Positions 1 through 6,858 of a DNA stretch of 32,794 nucleotides are shown piece after piece. The position numbers and the translations under genes are program-made. The first letter of the stretch is position 1; each line of letters opens with the position of its first letter. This DNA comes from Zhenhengia yiwuensis (GTDB lineage Bacteria; Bacillota; Clostridia; Lachnospirales; Cellulosilyticaceae): NCBI RefSeq assembly GCF_014384995.1, contig NZ_JACRSY010000034.1, forward strand, positions 1 through 32,794. The letters run 5' to 3'. The notes under the pieces were generated by a model. That model saw only the letters and a program-made list of their open reading frames with translations. It did not search any database and was not told the DNA's origin.

Positions 1-320
<320 letters not shown>

Positions 321-410
321 AAAAGTTTGTCTCTTGACATTTTGTACTGTTAAGTAGTACTGACTTGTCACATAATGTGACTTTATGAATCGACTGGTTT
401 AATGGTTACT

Positions 411-430
411 ATTTTATTTTCAAAGTTCAA
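411..430 (-). promoter_or_regulatory. boxA-like antitermination sequence in the 16S leader
   Basis: On the minus strand the leader between tRNA-Ser(GGA) and 16S contains TTGAACTTTGAAAATAAAAT. It resembles the Firmicute rrn boxA (TGTTCTTTGAAAACT type), which recruits the NusB/NusE antitermination complex. The position, about 100 nt upstream of 16S, fits. The match is partial, so this is a tentative call. Confidence 0.35.
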
Positions 431-444
431 TCATCCTATTAAAA

Positions 445-536
445 TGGCGGAGAAGGAGGGATTTGAACCCTCGCGCCGCTATTAACGACCTACTCCCTTT
501 CCAGGGGAGCCCCTTCAACCACTTGGGTACTTCTCC
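445..536 (-). tRNA. tRNA-Ser (anticodon GGA)
   Basis: The reverse complement starts GGAGAAG and ends CTTCTCC-G-CCA, giving a 7-bp acceptor stem with an encoded CCA. The anticodon stem-loop is CTCCC-CTGGAAA-GGGAG, anticodon GGA, reading UCC/UCU. The long variable arm (GTAGGTCGTTAATAGCGGCGC) and the T-loop GGGTTCAAATCCC are those of a class II serine tRNA. It lies about 125 nt upstream of 16S on the same strand. Confidence 0.96.
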
Positions 537-565
537 ATAGTGGTTTCCATATTAATGGGATAAAA

Positions 566-651
566 CGGAGAAGGTGGGATTCGAACCCACGGCCCCTTTC
601 GGAGTCACTGGTTTTCAAGACCAGCTCCTTAAACCACTCGGACACCTCTCC
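566..651 (-). tRNA. tRNA-Ser (anticodon TGA)
   Basis: The reverse complement starts GGAGAGGTGTCCGAGTGG and ends in GGGTTCGAATCCC-ACCTTCTCCG. The anticodon stem-loop CTGGT-CTTGAAA-ACCAG gives anticodon TGA, reading UCA/UCG/UCU. A class II variable arm is present. The 3' CCA is not encoded (TTTT follows the discriminator G), unlike the neighbouring tRNA-Ser(GGA), so it must be added by CCA-adding enzyme. It is the first gene downstream of the two rrn promoters. Confidence 0.96.
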
Positions 652-687
652 ATATTATTTAGCTTGTCAGTCTTTTTCGACTCGACA

Positions 688-713
688 CTAGAACATTTTA
701 TCAACTGTTCTAG
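688..713. repeat. Perfect 8-bp inverted repeat over the P2 -10 (operator-like)
   Basis: CTAGAACA (688-695) and TGTTCTAG (706-713) form a perfect 8-bp inverted repeat with a 10-nt spacer. It overlaps the -10 hexamer and part of the spacer of the downstream rrn promoter. The arms are about one helical turn and a half apart, as expected for a dimeric repressor, but no regulator is identified. The spacing differs from the Gram-positive LexA box (GAAC-N4-GTTC). Confidence 0.6.
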
Positions 714-723
714 TATTTGTCAA
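695..723 (-). promoter_or_regulatory. Promoter P2 of tRNA-Ser/rRNA operon
   Basis: On the minus strand there is TTGACA (723-718), a 17-nt spacer and TAAAAT (700-695). The -35 is a perfect sigma-A match and the -10 fits 5 of 6. Predicted transcription starts near 688, about 37 nt before tRNA-Ser(TGA). An operator-like inverted repeat covers its -10. Confidence 0.8.
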
Positions 724-801
724 GAGTTATTTTTTACTTTTTTTCAGTTCTTATTACTCTTGCTTGCCCCGTGGCATTTGCTGCGCCCCGACTGCTTAAT
801 T

Positions 802-830
802 AATATAACATGACATTTGTCATACGTCAA
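802..830 (-). promoter_or_regulatory. Promoter P1 of tRNA-Ser/rRNA operon
   Basis: On the minus strand there is TTGACG (830-825), a 17-nt spacer and TATATT (807-802), a good sigma-A promoter about 107 nt upstream of P2. Tandem promoters are typical of rrn operons. Its -35 lies in one arm of a 13-bp inverted repeat (818-830 / 886-898). Confidence 0.7.
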
Positions 831-898
831 CATGTTTTTAAAACTTTTTTCGTTTTTTTCTTTTCTTTAGGTGCTTCCCCTTATATTGACGTATGACA
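818..898. repeat. 13-bp perfect inverted repeat flanking a 55-nt spacer
   Basis: TGTCATACGTCAA at 818-830 is the exact reverse complement of TTGACGTATGACA at 886-898. It lies between the ispD stop codon and the rrn promoters. One arm supplies the P1 -35 sequence. As RNA it would form a stem with a large A-rich loop, but no T-tract follows either arm, so it is not an ordinary terminator. Confidence 0.7.
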
Positions 899-907
899 AC
901 ATCTTTA

Positions 908-1588
908 TTAAAGCATTTTCTCAGCGATAATAAGGTCTTCTGGGGTTGTTATTTTAATATTGGTATACTCACCTTCTACAATATATACAGGTACACCAAT
1001 CGCTTCTACAAGCATACTATCATCTGTTACACTTAATCCATGCTCTTTGGCATATTCATGTGCATGGATAATGAGTTCTTTCTCAAAAATCTGTGGTGTC
1101 TGAACAGACCATAAAGAACTTCTATCTGGTGTATCTTCCACCTTACCGTCTTTACTTACAAGCTTAATAGTGTCTTTTACAGGTACAGCAATAATACTTG
1201 CTCTGTGAGCATAAGCCATATCTAGCCCTGCCCTCACAACCTCTTTGGTAATCAGTGGTCTCGCTCCATCATGGATAACAAGGTAGTCTGACTTTTCATC
1301 AGCTGCCTGTATACCGTTATAGACAGAGTCTTGTCTTTCTTTTCCACCTGCTACAATATAACTTACTTTATTAAGCTTATAAGTATCTTTTAAAAGTTTT
1401 TCTACATAAGTTATATCTTCCTTACCTGTTACAACAACAATCTCTTGTATCTCTGGCATATTTTGAAAACATTCTACTGTATAGACAAGAATCTCTTTAT
1501 CTTTAATTTTTAAATATTGCTTTTTAGTACTCGTTCCCATCCGTGAACCACTACCACCCGCAACAACAATAGCTGATATATATTTCAT
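908..1588 (-). CDS. ispD: 2-C-methyl-D-erythritol 4-phosphate cytidylyltransferase
   Basis: IspD makes CDP-methylerythritol from MEP and CTP, the third step of the non-mevalonate isoprenoid pathway, in the cytosol. The 226-aa protein has the usual length. Visible motifs are the N-terminal nucleotide-binding loop AGGSGSRMG with KKQY (residues 10-25), AGGKERQDSVYNG, VIHDGARPL, VPVKDTIK, SVQTPQIF, and the C-terminal TDDSMLVEA followed by NIKITTPEDL. The ATG has an AAAGGAG site upstream. It starts 17 nt after the PIN/TRAM gene stops; the same yacL-ispD pairing occurs in Bacillus, where ispF follows. Here ispF is absent and the tRNA/rRNA promoters come next. Identification is secure. Confidence 0.96.
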   Translation of the reverse strand: MKYISAIVVAGGSGSRMGTSTKKQYLKIKDKEILVYTVECFQNMPEIQEIVVVTGKEDITYVEKLLKDTYKLNKVSYIVAGGKERQDSVYNGIQAADEKSDYLVIHDGARPLITKEVVRAGLDMAYAHRASIIAVPVKDTIKLVSKDGKVEDTPDRSSLWSVQTPQIFEKELIIHAHEYAKEHGLSVTDDSMLVEAIGVPVYIVEGEYTNIKITTPEDLIIAEKML

Positions 1589-1605
1589 TCCTTAACTCCT
1601 TTTAC

Positions 1606-2673
1606 CTACTTAATGATTTTAGCAAAAATCATGCGCCCTGCAGAAGTTTGAAGCACACTTGTAACAAGTACCGTCTTAGTTTCACCTACAGCTTTTTTGC
1701 CACCTTCTATAACAATCATTGTCCCATCATTTAAATAAGCAATACCTTGTTCCTGCTCTTTACCTTCCTTTACAATCGTAACAACCATTTCTTCATTAGG
1801 AAGTACTACAGGTTTCACAGCATTCCCCAAATCATTAATATTAAGTACAACTACTTTTTGTAACTGCGCTACTTTATTAAGATTAAAATCATTCGTTACC
1901 ACTACACCCTGAATCTGATCTGCCAATTTTAAAAGCTTCACATCTACTTCTTTAATATTTTTATAATCTATCTCCATAACTTCTATAGGGGCATTCTTTA
2001 GGTTTTGAATCTCATTAAGAATATCTAATCCTCTTCGTCCTCTATTACGTTTTAGTTTATCTGAGGAATCTGCAATATGGCGTAGTTCATCTAGTACAAA
2101 AGTTGGAATAATAATCTTCCCCTCTAAAAAATGCGTTTTGATAATATCTAAAATACGTCCATCTATAATAACACTTGTATCAAGAATCTTAGGTGCGCTT
2201 ACTAAAGTATTTGAATCTTTCTTTGTAAACCATCCCTTCATCTCTTCTTTCTTTATATGAACAATATATACCCCTATATAGCCTAACCCAAGATATAAGA
2301 AAATTCCCCATAGTACGTTGATGATTCCTGATTTTCCACTTAATAGAGGTGCTCCAAGCAGGTTTGCCATTCCTAAACCTATAGCGAGTCCAATAATATA
2401 CATAAGTGTTTCTTGCATAGAATGTTTAATAAGTGCTCTCTCTACTTTTGGTGCTAATATTTTTGCTATAAGTGCACCAAATGTTATAAACATAAGACCA
2501 AAAACTACTGCAAACACAATAAGTTCTTTATATTCATAGAGAAACTTAAATAATCCTTCTAATGTACTTCCAAGGTCTGGCGGAATAATCTGCTTTTCTT
2601 CTAAGTCTATAACTGTAACAGCAGCAATACCTGCAATAATCCCCGAGGCTAAAAACCTTATAATCTTTTGCAT
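1606..2673 (-). CDS. YacL-like membrane protein with PIN and TRAM domains
   Basis: 355 aa. Four hydrophobic segments (about residues 4-22, 50-73, 88-108, 117-139) anchor it in the membrane. A PIN-type nuclease domain (about 160-285) follows, with acidic residues where the family has its metal site: D165 and D171 in ILDTSVIIDGR, E196 in VLDELRHIAD, and D262 in VVTNDFNL. The C-terminal part (290-350) matches the RNA-binding TRAM domain. Length and layout are those of Bacillus YacL, a conserved Firmicute protein of unsettled function. A role in RNA cleavage or processing at the membrane is inferred from the domains. It sits between tsaD (11-nt gap) and ispD (17-nt gap) and is probably co-transcribed with both. 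Confidence 0.9.
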   Translation of the reverse strand: MQKIIRFLASGIIAGIAAVTVIDLEEKQIIPPDLGSTLEGLFKFLYEYKELIVFAVVFGLMFITFGALIAKILAPKVERALIKHSMQETLMYIIGLAIGLGMANLLGAPLLSGKSGIINVLWGIFLYLGLGYIGVYIVHIKKEEMKGWFTKKDSNTLVSAPKILDTSVIIDGRILDIIKTHFLEGKIIIPTFVLDELRHIADSSDKLKRNRGRRGLDILNEIQNLKNAPIEVMEIDYKNIKEVDVKLLKLADQIQGVVVTNDFNLNKVAQLQKVVVLNINDLGNAVKPVVLPNEEMVVTIVKEGKEQEQGIAYLNDGTMIVIEGGKKAVGETKTVLVTSVLQTSAGRMIFAKIIK

Positions 2674-2684
2674 TATGTTCCCCC

Positions 2685-3707
2685 TTAGTATGCTTTTTGC
2701 CCAATTGCCAAATTAGGTACAGCATTTAATGTCATGTCTGCTCTTGATCCCCTTAAATATTCATAATATGCAGCTGAACCAATCATGGCTGCATTATCTG
2801 TACATAAAATCTTACTTGGATGGTAAAGTGTGAATCCATGTTTTTTACATGCTTCACTCATTCCTTCGCATAAACCACTATTAGCTGCAACTCCACCTGC
2901 TAAAGCAATTTTAGTAATTCCTTCTGCTTTTGCAAGTGCCATTGTTTTCGTAACAAGTACTTCTACTACTGTATGCTGAAAACTTGCTGCAATGTCTGCT
3001 ACATTAATAGGCTCATCTTTCATTTTGGCACTATTAACATAATTAAGTACTGCTGATTTAAGTCCACTAAAGCTGAAATCATATCCATCACTAATCATAG
3101 CTTTAGGGAATTTAATAGCCTCTTTATTACCTTCCTTACTTAGAGCATCAATCTTTGGTCCACCCGGATAAGCAAGACCTATGGCTCTTGCTACCTTATC
3201 ATAAGCTTCTCCTGCTGCATCATCTCTTGTTTTACCCATAATTTCATATTCATTATAGTCTTTAACTTTAACCAGGTGTGTATGTCCACCTGATACTACA
3301 AGACATAAAAATGGAGGCTCAAGTTCAGGATGCTGAATATAGTTAGCTGCAATGTGTCCTTCTATATGATGGACACCAACTAAAGGAATATTCTTAGTAA
3401 ATGCAAGTGCTTTTGCTGCTACAACACCTACTAATAATGCACCTACTAACCCTGGCCCATATGTTACACCAATAGCATCAATATCATCTAAAGTCATTTC
3501 TGCTTTCTCAAGTGCCTCATTAATAACATAGTTGATTTTCTCCACATGCATCCTTGACGCAATTTCAGGTACAACACCACCGTACTTAGTATGCAAGTCA
3601 ATTTGTGTTGCTATAATATTTGAACGTACATCTCTACCATTTACAACAACAGCCGCTGCTGTCTCATCGCAAGATGTCTCAATAGCGAGTATTTTTGTTT
3701 CTTTCAT
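2685..3707 (-). CDS. tsaD: tRNA N6-adenosine threonylcarbamoyltransferase TsaD
   Basis: TsaD transfers the threonylcarbamoyl group from TC-AMP to A37 of ANN-decoding tRNAs, forming t6A together with TsaB and TsaE. The 340-aa protein shows the ASKHA fold motifs: AIETSCDETAAAVV at the N-terminus, the metal-binding HxxxH (HIEGH, residues 114-118), LVVSGGHTHLV (137-147), ALAGGVAANSGL and CTDNAAMIG near the C-terminus. The ATG has a GGAGTAAAG-like site upstream. TsaE and TsaB are encoded elsewhere in this window (22.4-21.3 kb); TsaC is not seen. It lies in the rnz-to-ispD minus-strand cluster, directly downstream of a small interrupted gene. Confidence 0.97.
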   Translation of the reverse strand: MKETKILAIETSCDETAAAVVVNGRDVRSNIIATQIDLHTKYGGVVPEIASRMHVEKINYVINEALEKAEMTLDDIDAIGVTYGPGLVGALLVGVVAAKALAFTKNIPLVGVHHIEGHIAANYIQHPELEPPFLCLVVSGGHTHLVKVKDYNEYEIMGKTRDDAAGEAYDKVARAIGLAYPGGPKIDALSKEGNKEAIKFPKAMISDGYDFSFSGLKSAVLNYVNSAKMKDEPINVADIAASFQHTVVEVLVTKTMALAKAEGITKIALAGGVAANSGLCEGMSEACKKHGFTLYHPSKILCTDNAAMIGSAAYYEYLRGSRADMTLNAVPNLAIGQKAY

Positions 3708-3728
3708 CTTTACTCCTCCAACGCTTTC

Positions 3729-4061
3729 TTATCTTTCACTTTTAGCAAGTTCCTTATAGCTATGAACCTTCCATAGTCCATCTTGCTTAATTAATGTATA
3801 TTGCCTTTTTTCTATTTCTTTAGTCATTTCATGTGTAACTTCTATAGACGCTTTCTCTAAGGTGGGAAATGTAAGAGCGTCTATTGTATTTCCTACTAGG
3901 TATACATCTGCTTCTTTATTAATCCTAATTTCTTCTATCAACTCTAACTAGCTACGATAAGTGTTACACCCTAATGCCTCTTCACCATAAAGCATCTCCA
4001 ATGCCTTTAACGTCTGTTCTATAACTTCTGGCGTAACCCCCTGATCATATTGCATTACCAT
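3729..4061 (-). pseudogene. Small NTF2/SnoaL-like protein split by an in-frame TAG
   Basis: Reading from ATG at 4061 gives 37 codons (MVMQYDQGVTPEVIEQ...ALGCNTYRS), a TAG at 3950-3948, then 72 more codons in the same frame to the stop at 3729. The second part ends in a YTLIKQDGLWKVHSYKEL pattern, typical of the last strands of NTF2/SnoaL-like small proteins. The frame is open on both sides and reads like one alpha-then-beta domain, so a GAG, CAG or AAG to TAG change is the simplest explanation. A TTG at 3941 could restart the 3' part as 70 aa. It begins 17 nt after the rnz stop. Function unknown. Sequencing error or genuine readthrough are the alternatives. Confidence 0.6.
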
Positions 4062-4078
4062 AATATCTTCAATAACTC

Positions 4079-4984
4079 TTACTCTTCAAAACCTATAGTC
4101 TTTGTCATGCGATCTTTACCTGCTATGGTATTTGCAAAGATTTCTTTTATATTCGTAATATCTATTTTAGAATTTGGCACTGCTGGGCTGAAGTGCGTAA
4201 GCCATAATTCTTTTACATTTCCAGCTTTTGCTACACGTGCGGCTTCACTCGCTAACATATGCTTATACTTTTTCACTTGTTCTAATTCGTCTTCAATATA
4301 CATACCTTCACATATGAAAAGGTCTGCATCTTGTACAAAAGTTGTTAAAGCATCTATAGGTCTACAATCTGTGCAGTATGATACCTTAATTCCTTTTCTA
4401 GCTTCACCTAATACCATATCCGGTGTATAAACTTTACCATCTTCAGCAACTTCATTCCCTAACTGAAGCATTTTCCAGTATTTTTGTGGAACTTTATTCT
4501 CTTTTGCTTTATCTACTACAAACTTAGGTTGTCTCTTGCCTTCTATGGTATAAGCAAAACACGGTACTTTATGCGGAACAGGTAGTACGGAAATATGGAA
4601 TTCGCCTACTACTAACTCTTGTTTTTCATAAGGAAGCTCAATAAGATTAAGATCAAAAGTGATATCACGACATACAACAGTTAATCCATCTACAATTTTC
4701 TTCAATCCCGGTGGTCCTATAATAGTTAAAGGTTCCTGCCTTCCTGCATTTCCTAAAGTTAAAAGTAAGCCTGGAAGTCCCGTAACATGATCTCCATGAT
4801 AGTGAGTAAAACAAAGTACATCTAGTGTTTTGTATCCCCATCCTAAAAGTTTCATGGTAACTTGAGTACCTTCACCACAATCTATAAGTAGCTTTCTTCC
4901 ATTATACCTTGCAAGCATTGCTGTCAAAAATCTTTCCGGCAATGGAAGCATGCCTCCTGTTCCTAATAAACAAATATCTAACAT
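4079..4984 (-). CDS. rnz: Ribonuclease Z (tRNA 3' endonuclease)
   Basis: RNase Z cuts tRNA precursors after the discriminator base, which suits tRNAs lacking encoded CCA such as the tRNA-Ser(TGA) here. The frame stays open to 5065, but I take the ATG at 4984 (301 aa, starting MLDICLLGTGG) because AAAGGA lies 8 nt upstream and a TTGTAA-17-TATAAT promoter would fall inside the longer version. Metallo-beta-lactamase motifs: LIDCGEGTQ, FTHYHGDHVTGL (H61, H63, D65, H66), the VPHKVPCFAY region, SYCTDCRP, FICEGMY, and WLTHFSPA. The length matches the short bacterial ZipD form. The interrupted gene and tsaD follow on the same strand. Confidence 0.95.
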   Translation of the reverse strand: MLDICLLGTGGMLPLPERFLTAMLARYNGRKLLIDCGEGTQVTMKLLGWGYKTLDVLCFTHYHGDHVTGLPGLLLTLGNAGRQEPLTIIGPPGLKKIVDGLTVVCRDITFDLNLIELPYEKQELVVGEFHISVLPVPHKVPCFAYTIEGKRQPKFVVDKAKENKVPQKYWKMLQLGNEVAEDGKVYTPDMVLGEARKGIKVSYCTDCRPIDALTTFVQDADLFICEGMYIEDELEQVKKYKHMLASEAARVAKAGNVKELWLTHFSPAVPNSKIDITNIKEIFANTIAGKDRMTKTIGFEE

Positions 4985-5014
4985 TCTATACATCCTTTCT
5001 GTACTTATAATAGT

Positions 5015-5043
5015 ATTATATCCTTTTATGACAAGTGTTACAA
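5015..5043 (-). promoter_or_regulatory. Promoter of rnz
   Basis: On the minus strand there is TTGTAA (5043-5038), a 17-nt spacer and a perfect TATAAT (5020-5015), followed about 24 nt later by the rnz ribosome binding site. It lies immediately after the terminator of the upstream zinc-ribbon gene, so rnz begins a new transcription unit. Confidence 0.75.
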
Positions 5044-5070
5044 CTTTGTGCCTATATTTGAGCATTTTAT

Positions 5071-5109
5071 AAAAAAAGACGTATGAAATAGTCTATCTCA
5101 TACGTCTTT
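5071..5109 (-). terminator. Rho-independent terminator
   Basis: A 12-bp perfect stem, 5075-5086 with 5098-5109 (AAAGACGTATGA / TCATACGTCTTT), with an 11-nt loop. On the minus strand it is followed by TTTT and starts about 5 nt after the stop codon of the small gene at 5114. Confidence 0.9.
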
Positions 5110-5113
5110 AAAT

Positions 5114-5356
5114 TTATTCATCTTCACAATTAAAGATTTCAATTACTGGTGCCTCATCAACTGGTATGGCAAAATCCTTAATCCATTTATCATAACATGC
5201 TTCACATATGTTAAATGAATGCTTTGTAAGGTCCTTTGAGGAAAAGTAACTCCATGTCTTTTTTACATGTAAATAATCCTCATAGTTTCGCCCATCTATC
5301 TTTTTAATAGGCTGTCCACAACAATTGCACTTCACTTCACCTTGCACTTCCGGCAC
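5114..5356 (-). CDS. Small zinc-ribbon-like protein, function unknown
   Basis: I do not recognise this 80-aa protein. It has two cysteine knuckles, CNCCG (residues 10-14) and CEAC (about 51-54), spaced as in a treble-clef or zinc-ribbon site, so it probably binds one zinc ion. The C-terminus is acidic (FNCEDE). No signal peptide or membrane segment. The frame opens with GTG at 5356; a second GTG at 5347 sits 6 nt after a GGGGGTG stretch and may be the true start. A TATAAT near 5405-5400 is a possible -10. It has its own terminator and is separate from rnz downstream. Confidence 0.7.
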   Translation of the reverse strand: MPEVQGEVKCNCCGQPIKKIDGRNYEDYLHVKKTWSYFSSKDLTKHSFNICEACYDKWIKDFAIPVDEAPVIEIFNCEDE

Positions 5357-5499
5357 CCCCTACCGCTTCATACGGCTGTTATTTCAAGCATTATCTCTAA
5401 TCTTATTATATACCCCTTCCCCCCATTAAGTATATAGGTAATATTTACAGCCTCTTTTATTTTTAATTTATTTATTTTGTTGTATAACTTCGGTTCAAT

Positions 5500-5638
5500 C
5501 GGTTTAAACTATGCTTGAGATAATTGTTGATTCCTCCCCATTGAACATTATCTCAAAACCCCAACATTAATTGTATAAATATTAAAACCCTAAATATCTA
5601 TTTCCAAAAGCGATAGTGTCCCTATCGCTTATTTTTTA
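5500..5638 (+). ncRNA. Candidate small RNA with C-rich hairpin loop (tentative)
   Basis: This gene-free spacer (5357-5643) contains a strong hairpin: TTGAGATAAT at 5515-5524 pairs with ATTATCTCAA at 5547-5556, extended by GTT/AAC past one bulge. The loop carries CCTCCCC (5533-5539), complementary to Shine-Dalgarno sequences. About 50 nt later comes a plus-strand terminator-like stem (5608-5630) followed by TTATTTTTTATC. Hairpin with C-rich loop plus terminator is the layout of Firmicute trans-acting sRNAs of the RsaE/RoxS kind. No convincing promoter is visible (TTGTAT at 5480-5485 is weak), so the strand and existence are inferences. Confidence 0.3.
5608..5638. terminator. Terminator, probably bidirectional
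   Basis: AAGCGATAG (5608-5616) pairs with CTATCGCTT (5622-5630) around a 5-nt loop. The plus side continues ATTTTTTATC; the minus side continues with only TTTTGG. It lies 14 nt beyond the stop of the gene at 5644 (minus) and would end that transcript, or a plus-strand small RNA. Confidence 0.75.
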
Positions 5639-5643
5639 TCACT

Positions 5644-6735
5644 TTAAAAAGCAAGCAAAGCTTGTAAGTTTTCATAACAATCTGCCTTACCTGTTTCTTT
5701 ATTTATAAAGCTACCGTAAAACTCACTTTTAGAATCTTTTACTTGAAATTTTAACATTTTTTCCATAGCTAATGTATACAGCTCAATATCTCCTTCCACC
5801 TTACCTATTTGTGCTACAACAGCATAAATAGAAATACGCTCTTCATGGCTTGTTACAATACCTGTATGCGTATTATATTGCTCATAAATACCACCTGATT
5901 TAAGCTGATTCTTAAGCCATTTAACTGTATCTTTTTTTAATCCATTATTCTCTGCTAGCTCTTTCACAATAAGTAAGCTCTCTAATGTATCTATTCTTTC
6001 TGTTTCTATATAAACTTTATTTATATAATCATAGCTACTGTAATAAAGAGGAAGTTCATTATGTATATAAGCATTTTTTAGTATCTTTTTACTTTGTTTA
6101 TAAATATCTTTCTGAAGCATCTGATCCTCTGCCAATAAAGCAAGTCCTTTTAAATCTAACTCATAAAGCTCAATCTCTCCATGTTCTGCTTCACCTTCAT
6201 GACGTAAATCAAATTTACCATTCTTTATATTATACGGCTGAATTTTCTCTGCTATTTTCTCTGCTAAATCACTATAATAAGGTTCTCCCCATGCCAAATA
6301 AGCCTTAGTAAGTAACTTATAAAATTTAAGATTATCTGCTAGAGAAGTCTTCTCTATCACTTCCATCGTACCTAAATCCAAATCTTTATGAGCCCCAAAA
6401 CCTACTAATCCTTCTTCAGTTAATAGATTTTCCTGCATAAAACGTACAACCTTTTCAAAACCAATGCGATTATTATCGTTTAATAAATATTCCATATATA
6501 ACAAATTAAGGCTTGCAAAAATACTTTCTTCATCTTGCACCCCCTGTTCTTCATTCGTAAAGCTATTTCTTACAAATCTATCACTAATCCATTCATATTG
6601 ATCATAAAAATGGTCCTCTAATATATCTTCTTGTGTGAGTTGCATAGCTTCTTTTATACGGTATTCTTTTATTAAACTTATCCCTATTCCTAATAATAAT
6701 ATACCTATTATGATATGTACTATCTTTTTTCTCAT
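5644..6735 (-). CDS. Membrane-anchored alpha-helical protein, possibly GH8-like
   Basis: 363 aa. Residues 5-22 (VHIIIGILLLGIGISLI) form one uncleaved N-terminal membrane anchor, leaving the rest outside the cell. The body is a run of amphipathic helices of the kind that build an (alpha/alpha)6 toroid. The C-terminal FYGSFINKETGKADCYENLQ resembles the end of YdaJ-like family 8 glycosidase relatives in Gram-positive exopolysaccharide loci. I do not see a clear GH8 catalytic signature, so it may be a non-catalytic or divergent polysaccharide-processing protein. It lies just downstream of glmM but behind a terminator, so it probably has its own promoter in the AT-rich 6740-6815 stretch. Function uncertain. 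Confidence 0.55.
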   Translation of the reverse strand: MRKKIVHIIIGILLLGIGISLIKEYRIKEAMQLTQEDILEDHFYDQYEWISDRFVRNSFTNEEQGVQDEESIFASLNLLYMEYLLNDNNRIGFEKVVRFMQENLLTEEGLVGFGAHKDLDLGTMEVIEKTSLADNLKFYKLLTKAYLAWGEPYYSDLAEKIAEKIQPYNIKNGKFDLRHEGEAEHGEIELYELDLKGLALLAEDQMLQKDIYKQSKKILKNAYIHNELPLYYSSYDYINKVYIETERIDTLESLLIVKELAENNGLKKDTVKWLKNQLKSGGIYEQYNTHTGIVTSHEERISIYAVVAQIGKVEGDIELYTLAMEKMLKFQVKDSKSEFYGSFINKETGKADCYENLQALLAF

Positions 6736-6820
6736 ATACTCACCGACTTATACAAACTATCTTCTTTAATATTAACATATTATTAGAATATTAATAAATA
6801 GAAATTCAATAAATTTGTAT

Positions 6821-6851
6821 AAAAAAAGACCTCTTATCAGTAGGTCTTTTT
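6821..6851 (-). terminator. Terminator of glmM
   Basis: AAAAAGACCT (6823-6832) pairs with AGGTCTTTTT (6842-6851) around a 9-nt loop, with a T-run on the minus-strand side. It lies 8 nt beyond the glmM stop codon. Confidence 0.88.
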
Positions 6852-6858
6852 GCATCAA

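Noticed and set aside
688..713. LexA (SOS) box
   Set aside because: The Gram-positive LexA site needs GAAC-N4-GTTC; here the half-sites are much further apart.
574..813. 79-codon plus-strand frame
   Set aside because: It is antisense to tRNA-Ser(TGA) and to both rrn promoters; its composition is not protein-like.
3948..3950. TAG read as pyrrolysine
   Set aside because: No pylT-like tRNA, PylS or methylamine methyltransferase gene is in the window and the protein resembles none of the known Pyl proteins; a nonsense mutation is simpler.
4050..4430. 126-codon plus-strand frame
   Set aside because: Antisense to rnz; Ser/Phe-rich shadow of a well-identified gene, no RBS.
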